Shown here: positions 16,501 to 20,932 of the stretch, one piece after another
Layout of the letters: each line of letters begins with the position of its first letter
Position numbering within the stretch: position 1 is the first letter of the stretch
IMG/VR virus record: IMGVR_UViG_3300006790_000852
Span: 1-20,932 of that record
DNA length: 20,932 nucleotides
Origin: a virus
Direction: 5' to 3' (one strand)
The notes under the pieces: model-generated
Database searches by the model: none
Told to the model about the DNA's origin: nothing
The model's input: only the letters and a program-made list of their open reading frames with translations
Program-made: the position numbers and the translations under genes

Positions 16501-17422
16501 TAGCCATGCCCTCTTCAACTATCCTGTTAATGTCATCGGGGCTAAAACCTAATTCAGATAAACGTGCGTTTTCAGCCTGCAAAGTAAATTGTTTACCAAA
16601 TACACCAAAGACTTGGTCAATCCCTCGGCCCGCAACACGGGCGGGGGCTAATACACCGCTGGCAAGTTTATCTATTTTTGTTGCTCCAGCGCCAGCGCGC
16701 GCTTGAGTAGCGGCCGCGCCACCTGCAAGACCAAACAACCCGCCAAGACCAGCACTTAAACCACCTTCAATTAGCCCCGCCCCTGCAACACGACCAAGAC
16801 TAAACTCATCTTGGATGCCTGTGGCCAAGTCTCGACCTTGTTGCAAAGTATCTTGAACAGCGCCTACACCAGTGCCTACAACACCTTCTGCAATAGCACC
16901 AGCTTTTGCCGCCCTACCTAATATTTGTTTTTGTGTAATGTTGGCGGCAGACCGCGCGGCGGTCTTAGCCGCTATTGCACCTGAGCCAAAGCCAACAAGG
17001 TTTACAGGGTCAGCAAGCGCCGCAAAAGCATTTTGAGCAAACCCACCGAAGCCTCTACCACCCTCACTAAAAGCGTTAGGTAGGCTGTCGAACACCTGCT
17101 TCATACGACCTTTAAGAAGAACCTGACGGTCATCTTGACCCCTCGTCTCCATAATGTCGTTAAAAGCAGAAACAGAGTTCATTGCTTTCCACGTCTGGTC
17201 TTCGTAAAACTGGTCTAACAGTTCTTCGATGTCTGACGGGTCTTCGACATCCCCTTGCTTACCATAATACTCCATCAGTTCAGAAATGAACTGCGGGTCT
17301 TGCAGAGCATCTAGCCCTGTAGAGCTACTTAAAACTCCAAGCGGATTTACGGGGTTTTCAAAACTTGTAAGCTGTTCTTCAGCAAAGCCTGAGCTTAGGG
17401 TCGGGAAATCATCTTGTGCCAC
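7505..17422 (-). CDS. Giant internal virion / ejection protein with metallopeptidase and ART-like modules
   Basis: A 3305-residue multidomain protein, third in a T7 gp14-gp15-gp16-like triad. Domains by residue: 116-250 Gly/Ala-rich and hydrophobic (glycine-zipper-like); 280-470 charged helices; 478-520 and 571-613 Pro/Ala/Glu linkers flanking 529-570, an E3-binding/HeH-like mini-domain; 1354-1358 HELGH followed by E1428/E1432 in HHETPQEWFAAQFANW, a gluzincin pattern; about 2240-2375 an ART-like segment with PVYLGKTNVLDF, GYDGIKG (2340-2346) and a terminal KIKHA; about 2470-3290 a helical region with DYFP, YQLKSFPMMMGRL and hydrophobic stretches, like the C-termini of polyvalent internal virion proteins (LPD38-like). 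Start is GTG 17422 with GGAG six bases upstream. A role in DNA ejection and delivery of the enzyme domains into the host is inference. The family's members vary widely in length. Confidence 0.9.
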   Translation of the reverse strand: MAQDDFPTLSSGFAEEQLTSFENPVNPLGVLSSSTGLDALQDPQFISELMEYYGKQGDVEDPSDIEELLDQFYEDQTWKAMNSVSAFNDIMETRGQDDRQVLLKGRMKQVFDSLPNAFSEGGRGFGGFAQNAFAALADPVNLVGFGSGAIAAKTAARSAANITQKQILGRAAKAGAIAEGVVGTGVGAVQDTLQQGRDLATGIQDEFSLGRVAGAGLIEGGLSAGLGGLFGLAGGAAATQARAGAGATKIDKLASGVLAPARVAGRGIDQVFGVFGKQFTLQAENARLSELGFSPDDINRIVEEGMAKENIAMILKNNISRADYFDRIEEGNIDGLDMPEPDEVAAIGEDVQEDPRFPGLQQELADSEVAIQQRQVQLQEDLTEARRTGDTENEAQILKELQTVASMEGLATRIANYQNEIAADLASPNAATVEKAQKRIRELRTLIADYKNFSRSGDDVTAQAVKESEAILQAGSRQPEGEAPEPAPTATQAAETPVETPVETPVTEAAPVEAPAPVETKTELPDIFTTPAVRGMAQNAGLAEADFEGVTPSTKSGKYSVKDVKQIIASKGEQPATEPATSQPATAPEAVTPEPEAVTPEPAVEAAPVDSSPVEYVLMQDGDLLLPGFREKTSGRVVVRVPEDAVDSRGYGAISLPQEAAGTLTPLTPETLKYRSESQKSAFAKVLSELGKTEEDVVEAVAQGIIPVAKDGTIKQIKRPNLIKALKTYDPMDLEPDLPYQQRAERVLTKIDNDLDGMLAKLIQQNPEVARTIIVREDPQQGDRIFNELIEALDDKGVTGEKNSIDNVGGQPELTVTEKKKVKQLAKNMIANGIPEQMAELAATMKVVRMRASEIEKSSGDLTGPLANPPTETTAGRTTFNKIQSFLKRGEFIGRAPSLPEGLDPDSKVIYGVDNAINAANRMIEEEYEVRFDKPAPTEENPNAVKEVVQTKTKLVKNTGVQRYVSEGGERIADGQGSLLPRGDGKKNIIKPEYAKKGETYFYDPITNKSWKNEANMRMARGEGPNQTHYASTDVPVETDKDILAKAVEKYELDGDLTALGQALKRTGTNSLTPVTSNIPDVPVLSSNGKRLALRNKKTGNIRVIGQNQIDDGKGVEALLGKADIDDFEIGHTKGARNSQTATEEFEVWSPDGISRTYLTAQQASQQVVDMTPVKFVQEMDGLKDLVDGMPIPPEKRAFVSSAINRLVERAGEVDKLTFVSTINMIESEVGWPRLGQGDLTRSYAEFFTGLHNLRKSIVPDDIRFPGATIAESQKQLKSVLRSMSAKEISAVNSILRTLSEQADDLAPAFLEGDPSGFIDYAIDGYSKTRLDAMNHVRLSDKESHLPKMRTVMHELGHWAYQNILTPADKLEFWKVAQGYIDADTGRVDETKLAKSLYNLDEPNTELLDGPTGMVRVGVHKYDTNHHETPQEWFAAQFANWAMNERLAPEFREESYWNKSPFMREVAKYVRSVVDFFLNKKGVDPDLVPVFSKIIPDNLQAAALADGVMMPTSDAGKSVHRTMIDLTMHHDDLLEAVVSGNDDGILFHAQMLANRLYGIAAPEYKRRGQVGEKGKPFMLFGKTHKLSQTLYERIYDALGEDVSALSIEEVENLGFSYDAVSRNVEADAEKIRQIVYGNRTEAGDPRFETSELLGIIVSDGRKAFNKLSEETIKMKGGYAGIEFAPKSELKGYAKYSKMLRDGTRKKKRIQEKRTKETRKNADAARLNKSPTVAEIDDGQAINYRLATATQLADDLAKYGETDYGKMIARQMKENERSAPLSNEVEPQLIDDQWTLDAIEMEIAESQGIAGTNVSPGARAGINVAQEKLSHRDVDKMNIMRTVFYRMANITGSSRPNRRMHLAMMGVSDVNEVARRIDVYDPNNEMPNLTPSNYLDEQIETDSIEFNELRKKIRSLATNLSPKSEGATGQKNAKQVVQDVIRAVVIMDPRGKIHQELWRLTFGPKSMGGQGLEVTQANWDQALNNVVKKVSDNMSGTEPFDEAGTGFLPGHVHTVKQHVAYILNGQMDNRIKKAHPVLDAYGNVFSGESVQYSIDNVFYPSRYDDEAVGDVSGLKRTTEAFWNNSSQNRKDAINDFTGNQDVNNPPTVYMLTVADVGSKRPHILGERGLEPPTVTDKRYGNGVKIREYVNEQEQQYHETMVGALRESGAREVDIEEYNDLLEMREIMKDSIMHLNAKSADRERATGSVEHFEKQVNNVYDNLLSINTELDNILDRFNISRQDKHHPVYLGKTNVLDFTISAEYGVDDVTFIRSVMDALDPRSTFDTEAPINMISTRGYITGDALHQEFIDVIQEVARENTGRPISVTNAAQKLNKVLQDVGYDGIKGHEDGDLTSDAPFTMLFEAEGKIKHAMADDFDDSRYITGYLYSKDNVSRTNAQVMDTLAEQGQMSEAQSITVEEQMQNAGVSANAASGIGQISRGKVPNGRQQSAIRRAFNIGFGENSHNMRRFGMSWVADWISPARMEGTGHYERLAARTSNHVAPIFEALAGLPGGGGIKNWARKSTDYVIGGKSLHHAMGVDQPRSYGKIVNAIRRGPGSKAVENLTTAERFAYKKIQNMFKNIHYELTEAGVMVGRVKDYFPQVWSVEKILRNPDDFKAGLARYFMSEAERFEDDIIPFERAMERADKVYKRLVEEDGVYTPAHGTRDTNDDHVDYQRLIRLDEFKEHLDDVGQYLENDLEAIVSKYADNAVRRIDLAEKYGNESHGFYDYMSIVTAESMVDAVAKLLSTKKVSRKIIVNKMNDTVDESLEIRRESPMPFEGDEAAARRAAQTLIKLAPKGEAAMRQFMKSFDTARGEPAFSKRLDAIVGGILDRQNMPGPIDRNQEKFAIGTLESLQRKGTAGYGIFSDYGHRTSKVLRNFNAITLLGSTVFTSLGDAVLPLVRSGSLKAFAKGMGQYMSNPQYRKMTRNIGAALENQIHERMTGLYGAESSRNTVSFFNATLLSPWTGFWRSASSAVGHEWFKAEYAIALTNFNPQAPLAQQNRKFKKAYRILRAYGLDELLATNQRIDDFDSFIPSPNDSPQRADAKARLQEAVIKFSNQTIFTPNANDIPLFAQSPVGQIVYQLKSFPMMMGRLSYDVGRLAVAADPQTGGGRRFSPAVMLATVAPIVGGGGANLVKDYVQARGEENTRQPRDRSINDIAESIGWDANVHGKIYGISADAFWGNYVEGMVQMGGLGLLADILYQTAEQADNGVYGRQRIASVLGGPSVGLAFDGMTFAQGVFDSSESKNYPERAAARVAATRIPVLGGYRDVREGIVDAVAGERRSGSGGVNKSDFMKNWMK
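10298..10705 (-). other. ADP-ribosyltransferase-like segment of the giant protein
   Basis: Residues about 2240-2375. The order PVYLGKTNVLDF, a helical insert, LQDVGYDGIKG, then FTMLFEAEGKIKHA resembles the C-terminal half of ART-type domains in polyvalent proteins, which often end in a strand and IKSA-like motif. The first half is less clear (about 2040-2120), so activity is not assured. Confidence 0.5.
13088..13405 (-). other. Gluzincin-type metallopeptidase motif region of the giant protein
   Basis: Residues about 1340-1445. TVMHELGHWAYQNIL gives the HExxH zinc motif (H1354, E1355, H1358). E1428 or E1432 in ETPQEWFAAQFANW would be the third ligand, about 70 residues later. The pattern matches the zincin domains found in phage polyvalent proteins. 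Confidence 0.75.
15584..15991 (-). other. E3-binding/HeH-like mini-domain between two Pro/Ala/Glu linkers
   Basis: Residues 478-613 of the giant protein. The core (529-570) reads TTPAVRGMAQNAGL, then FEGVTPSTKSGKYSVKDVKQI. It has the helix, loop and second helix layout of the peripheral subunit-binding domain of 2-oxoacid dehydrogenase E2 subunits. A SAP/HeH-type DNA-binding helix-loop-helix is an alternative. Confidence 0.45.
15902..15941 (-). repeat. Three 12-bp tandem repeats encoding ETPV
   Basis: On the plus strand the unit ACAGGAGTTTC plus one variable base occurs three times in a row (15906-15941). It encodes ETPV-ETPV-ETPV (residues 496-507) in the first linker. A second, more diverged pair, EAVTPEP twice, lies at residues 589-602. 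Both look like expanding low-complexity linker DNA. Confidence 0.85.
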
Positions 17423-17428
17423 TAGGTT

Positions 17429-17432
17429 CTCC
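17429..17432 (-). promoter_or_regulatory. Ribosome-binding site that sets the GTG start of the giant gene
   Basis: The minus strand reads CTGGAG, six bases (AACCTA), then GTG at 17422. The nearby ATG at 17441 is out of frame and opens only a 10-codon reading frame. Confidence 0.7.
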
Positions 17433-17493
17433 AGTTTCCATTGGTGGGTATTTCACACAAATGTAGAAGAACTGCGAGTGTCTGTCGTCCCTT

Positions 17494-19347
17494 TTACGGC
17501 AGTGCGCTTATCAAAGCGGCGGCCAAGGCGCGCTGGTCTTTGCTGAATTTTTGATTCCTAGATTCACTCATTCTGCCGCCAGTTACACCCATAGCGGCGG
17601 CATACTGTAAGGCAGTCAACCGCCCTCTATTTGTGTTAATGTCAATGTTGTTCTTACGCAAATAATTAGCCATGGCTTTTGCCGCATCTTTGATTTCGGC
17701 TCCGTCAAACTCTTTATTTTGAGCGTTAAACTGACGGTTTCTGTTTTGAGACCTGGCTCCTAGCGCACGAACTTCATCTTGTTTTTTGCCAAGATTTTCT
17801 ATGTTATTTTTAATTGTTCCTATCATGGAATCAATTTTTGCGTCCGTTTCATTAAGTGCTTTCATTTGGCTTTCAGGCTCGCCACCCTGACCGCGAGTGG
17901 TTGCAAAAAAGTTTGATTGGTTTCTAATCTTCTTTTTTACTTCTATTAACTCTTGTAACGACCTTTGCTGTTGACCTATGGCAGTAGTAATATCATTAAC
18001 GTGTTGGGCATAAGCGGAACTGGTCGCCAATCCAAATTTATTTGTACCTCCGTAAAGCTCCGCTGTGGTTTGAATTTGCAAGGGAGTTGTAGCCTCAATA
18101 TTATTTGCTTGAGTCTGCGTTATATAGCCGTCATCGCCAAAATTTGTTCCTACGTATTGCATAAAGGTTTGAGGCGCATCACCACCTAAACCCCGTATTG
18201 CTAAATACGCTTCCTGTTGCTGACGCTGATACTCAGACGCGGGCATTGTGGCGTTTGGAATAGCGGCATCAATTTCTGCGAGAATATCTTGTGAGGTAGT
18301 ATTATCTGTTGTTTCTAAAATGTTAATGATTTTAGGAATAGCAGTTGGATTTATAACTTGAGTTGCTAATTGTCCCAAGGCGTTCTGTATTGCCTTGTCT
18401 TTAGTGCTGTCTCCGCCAGCAAAGGAAGCAAAGGCTGTTTTTTGAGCTTCGAGCCTTTGTGTCAAAGCTGTATTACCTGCCGCATAAGCCTTATCTAAAG
18501 CCGCAACTTTTTCAGCATCCCACTCATTTCCGCGTATAGCATTGTGAACACCAATGATGTATTCGTCTAGCTCGCCTTCTTTGTTATATCGGTCATAAAA
18601 TTCTGGGCTTAATTTTTCTCTAATTGCAGACAAATCACCCATGCCGATGCTCTTGGACAAAACGGGGTCTTTTACAAAATCAGCCGCTTCTTTAAAAACC
18701 CTATCCCTAATGCTTCTATCGTAGTTACTAAATTTGCCTTCCAGTAAGTTGCGCGCGGACTCTCCTTGTAGGTACACAGGCAAAGAACCCCGCAAAGACT
18801 CAAAGTCCATACCTGATTCCATCATTCCTTGTATTTGGTCGCTGTTCTCACCAAGACCCGTATAGATAATATTATTAGCTAATGTATCAGCTCTTCTTGA
18901 AAGACCGTCCAAAGTTTTTTTAATTTGAGCATCTCTCGCTGGGTCGCCAGGTAAGCTGGAGCCAAACATGTTTTGCGTTTCTGTTAAGGCACTTTTCACA
19001 TCACCAGTGTTTTTAAATTGATTTGTAAAAAATTCTTCGACGCTGTTAACAAATCCTGTCTCTTCTTCAATAGCTTCAAGTTGCCGTTTTCTATCTCTAA
19101 TTAAACGGTTATTTCTGTTTTCTGCCGCAATACGCTCCAATGCCGCGCCAGTTGCGTTTCCAGGCCGTAGAAAAAAATCAGCCCCTACCAAAGAGTCTGT
19201 GAAGTTTTGTAAGTCCAATGCAGTCGCATACGGGTTATCTCTGCGAAAATCCTCAAAGGCTTTTGCAATTGCAACGCGGCGCGTATCGTTAGCCGTCTTT
19301 TGTTCGCGCATGCCTTCGGCGGCATCAATAGAAAACATTCCAAACAT
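17494..19347 (-). CDS. Internal virion protein, T7 gp15-like position
   Basis: A 617-residue, mostly helical, Gln/Asn/Ala-rich soluble protein without Cys-rich or membrane segments. Charged helices occur at about 60-100 (ERIAAENRNNRLIRDRKRQLEAIEEE) and 450-540 (QRSLQELIEVKKKIRN; SMIGTIKNNIENLGKKQDEVRAL). The C-terminus (KAMANYLRKNNIDIN, then RALAAALISALP) is amphipathic. I recognise no catalytic motif. Its place between a short gp14-like and a giant gp16-like gene suggests the periplasm-spanning ejection tube protein, as T7 gp15; this rests on order and character, not on sequence similarity. ATG 19347 has AAGGAG eight bases upstream, overlapping the stop of the upstream gene. A 71-base gap separates it from the giant gene, the largest gap in this block. 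Confidence 0.85.
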   Translation of the reverse strand: MFGMFSIDAAEGMREQKTANDTRRVAIAKAFEDFRRDNPYATALDLQNFTDSLVGADFFLRPGNATGAALERIAAENRNNRLIRDRKRQLEAIEEETGFVNSVEEFFTNQFKNTGDVKSALTETQNMFGSSLPGDPARDAQIKKTLDGLSRRADTLANNIIYTGLGENSDQIQGMMESGMDFESLRGSLPVYLQGESARNLLEGKFSNYDRSIRDRVFKEAADFVKDPVLSKSIGMGDLSAIREKLSPEFYDRYNKEGELDEYIIGVHNAIRGNEWDAEKVAALDKAYAAGNTALTQRLEAQKTAFASFAGGDSTKDKAIQNALGQLATQVINPTAIPKIINILETTDNTTSQDILAEIDAAIPNATMPASEYQRQQQEAYLAIRGLGGDAPQTFMQYVGTNFGDDGYITQTQANNIEATTPLQIQTTAELYGGTNKFGLATSSAYAQHVNDITTAIGQQQRSLQELIEVKKKIRNQSNFFATTRGQGGEPESQMKALNETDAKIDSMIGTIKNNIENLGKKQDEVRALGARSQNRNRQFNAQNKEFDGAEIKDAAKAMANYLRKNNIDINTNRGRLTALQYAAAMGVTGGRMSESRNQKFSKDQRALAAALISALP

Positions 19348-19359
19348 CTATATCACTCC

Positions 19360-20877
19360 TTATGCCTTCCCGAAGAGTTTGTTGTACCAACCACTTCCGC
19401 CACTATATACGCCGTCACTATCATACGACCCACCGTATCTGTCATCCAAGAAGCTACCGAATCCAGTTATAGCATCTTGCATATATTGACCACCCAGTTT
19501 ACCTGCCTTAGAACCCATCGCCATGGCGTCGGCCATTCCTTTGTTTGCTGACGCCAATTGGGAGCCTAGCATTGAGTTAATATTTGTCAGGTCAAGCATT
19601 TGATTGGGCATACCTGGCATATTCAGTCCAGCAAGCGCATTGTATTGAGTGCGATTGCCATACGGGTTGCTCATGGAAAGCAAGTCCGCAACACCAGAAG
19701 AGGGCGCGCCATATATTTTAGCCAGACTATTTATACTCATCGGTCCAGAAACACCTTGGTTAGACTTAGTCGGCCCCATCGCTAGATAGTTGTTCACTGC
19801 TGACCCTAAGTTTCTATCAAGAATACCGCTTGAACTACGTCTTACATTTGCGTCTAGGTTAAGACCTGTGGTTCCAGCCATGGCTGTGTTAGACAACTTG
19901 TCCTGAAGAGCCTGTCTAAGCAAAGCAAATCGGTCTGTTTTAATTTTATTTTCGCCAGTGATTTCAGCAAGTGCTTCGGCATAAGATTGTTGCGCGGCTT
20001 TCTGTACGCTGGGCGCTACGCGCGCCAGCACTTCTGCACGTCTAGCGTTCGAGTCTGCACCATCTGTTCCAACGCCGCGTCTGATAAGGTCTGACTCAGT
20101 TTTAGATAGCATCTGGTCTACCGCGCGCTCGACCTCTTCGTTAAGAACCCTGAACTTTTCATCAGCGCGCTCACCTATTTCCTCTTCTCCTGCAAGCTCA
20201 GGCGTTTGCATGTTGCCTTGCGCATTGAGAATGGCTGTCAATTCATCGCGTGTATTTGACGTCTGCCGCAGTATATCGTCAGCTAAATCTCTTTCACGTT
20301 GAGCTTCACTCGCACGCATCGCACGGTCTTCGAGGAACCTTTCTTCGCGGTTTTTCATTTCTCTGTCTAAGCGAGCTTGCGCACTGTTCATATACTCGCG
20401 CTGTTCTTCGCGTTCTTTTGCGGCAATACGACGTTCGCGCTCTAACTGCTCCAGCGCAAACCGTCTTTCTTCTTTCCGTATTCTTTTGTCGTTTGCTATC
20501 TGTTCTAAATCAAACATACGCCGTTCGCGTGCCGCGGCCTCCAGCGCTCTTTGCTGTTCTGATATTCTTCTGTTTTGCTCAAGCGCAAACTGCTCGCCCA
20601 TTTCATCTTGCTCACGCATATACCTCTTGGTATCCAAGCGCTCGTTCATAATTTCGTTGAAGAACGCCATATCTCTTTCGTACTGCTCTTGCGCCTGCTG
20701 TCTCATTCTTTCTTGTTGAGCAAAATCAATCATCATTAAATTTTGCTGTTGTTGCCTAGCATCGCGCGCTAAAGCGGCGTTATACTTTTGCCACGCCTGG
20801 GCGTTTTTCGCCGCTTTGCGTGAGCTAAATATACCGTAGACGTTAGAGGCTACATTGAAAGCAGTACCGAAGCTCAT
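19360..20877 (-). CDS. Internal virion protein, T7 gp14-like position, long coiled coil
   Basis: A 505-residue protein. The first 20 residues (MSFGTAFNVASNVYGIFSS) are weakly hydrophobic and may touch a membrane. Residues about 25-215 form a very long Arg/Glu/Gln-rich coiled coil (for example RRFALEQLERERRIAAKERE). The middle (about 230-340) is helical; the last 150 residues are Gly/Ser/Asn/Met-rich and end in a Gly/Tyr/Ser segment before WYNKLFGKA. Members of the gp14-type group in podoviruses often start MSFG-like and carry such helices, and this is the first of three late genes in the T7 order 14-15-16, so an outer-membrane ejection-channel role is inferred. ATG 20877 has AGGGGG upstream and lies one base after the stop of the preceding gene. 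Confidence 0.85.
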   Translation of the reverse strand: MSFGTAFNVASNVYGIFSSRKAAKNAQAWQKYNAALARDARQQQQNLMMIDFAQQERMRQQAQEQYERDMAFFNEIMNERLDTKRYMREQDEMGEQFALEQNRRISEQQRALEAAARERRMFDLEQIANDKRIRKEERRFALEQLERERRIAAKEREEQREYMNSAQARLDREMKNREERFLEDRAMRASEAQRERDLADDILRQTSNTRDELTAILNAQGNMQTPELAGEEEIGERADEKFRVLNEEVERAVDQMLSKTESDLIRRGVGTDGADSNARRAEVLARVAPSVQKAAQQSYAEALAEITGENKIKTDRFALLRQALQDKLSNTAMAGTTGLNLDANVRRSSSGILDRNLGSAVNNYLAMGPTKSNQGVSGPMSINSLAKIYGAPSSGVADLLSMSNPYGNRTQYNALAGLNMPGMPNQMLDLTNINSMLGSQLASANKGMADAMAMGSKAGKLGGQYMQDAITGFGSFLDDRYGGSYDSDGVYSGGSGWYNKLFGKA

Positions 20878-20878
20878 G

Positions 20879-20932
20879 TTAGACCCCCTGCGCTAACAGG
20901 TTGCGAGCAAACGAACTAGCGTTGTAGTTCAT
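20879..20932 (-). CDS. C-terminal end of an upstream late gene, cut by window edge
   Basis: The minus strand is open from the right edge to TAA at 20881-20879, giving 17 codons that end FARNLLAQGV. The first codon at the edge is ATG but is probably internal. Only one base separates its stop from the ATG of the 505-residue gene, as expected for the preceding member of the late operon. Product unknown. Confidence 0.5.
   Translation of the reverse strand: MNYNASSFARNLLAQGV

Noticed and set aside
433-17490. A shared 10-mer, TCTGTCGTCC, in the gaps at 433-442 and 17481-17490
   Set aside because: Many 10-mer matches are expected by chance in 21 kb, and the flanks do not match.
17423-17493. A promoter or small gene in the 71-base gap before the giant gene
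   Set aside because: Only a 10-codon frame and no convincing -35/-10 pair are visible; left unassigned.

Overview
The window looks like about 21 kb of a tailed-phage genome, most likely a podovirus-type (T7-like ejectosome) phage of an aquatic or marine bacterium. The evidence is dense, short, overlapping genes, a compact replication and recombination set, and a virion block ending in a 3305-residue giant protein. No bacterial housekeeping gene, tRNA, insertion sequence, CRISPR array or integrase was seen. The host is not determined. A marine alphaproteobacterial host is a guess from gene content and moderate GC.

Layout. (1) 1-738, minus: an HTH/zinc-ribbon protein, a small acidic protein and the start of a zinc-finger (HNH-like) protein that runs off the left edge. 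(2) 739-949: a divergent control region with a candidate promoter, an inverted repeat and a strong intrinsic terminator. (3) 950-1580, plus: a RuvC-like Holliday junction resolvase and a small unknown. (4) 1643-4245, minus: a Cro-like HTH protein, a primase-polymerase/helicase fusion and a 2OG-Fe(II) oxygenase, translationally overlapped. (5) 4246-4336: a second divergent control region. (6) 4337-7527, plus: a coiled-coil unknown, a Sak4-like ATPase, a DUF669-type SSB with an acidic tip, then a terminator, a Cas4-like Fe-S nuclease, a small coiled-coil protein and a DUF3310 protein. (7) 7505-20932, minus: the late block with three internal-virion-type proteins (505, 617 and 3305 aa) and the last codons of a further upstream gene.

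How the genes work together. The HTH proteins probably set early transcription from the two divergent regions. PrimPol/helicase, SSB, Sak4, Cas4-like nuclease and RuvC form a full replication, annealing, resection and resolution route. The 505-617-3305 aa triad matches T7 gp14-gp15-gp16 in order and general character. It probably forms the DNA-ejection apparatus, with the giant protein carrying enzyme-like modules into the host.

The most notable item is the giant protein. It combines a glycine-rich membrane-active N-terminus, an E3-binding/HeH-like mini-domain between Pro/Ala/Glu linkers like those of dehydrogenase E2 subunits, a gluzincin-type metallopeptidase motif, an ADP-ribosyltransferase-like segment and a long C-terminal internal-virion region. 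The second is a pair of strong terminators placed just before start codons of genes that read in the same direction, both with an upstream CCCTCC tract. All functional calls rest on reading motifs by eye; no database search was run.
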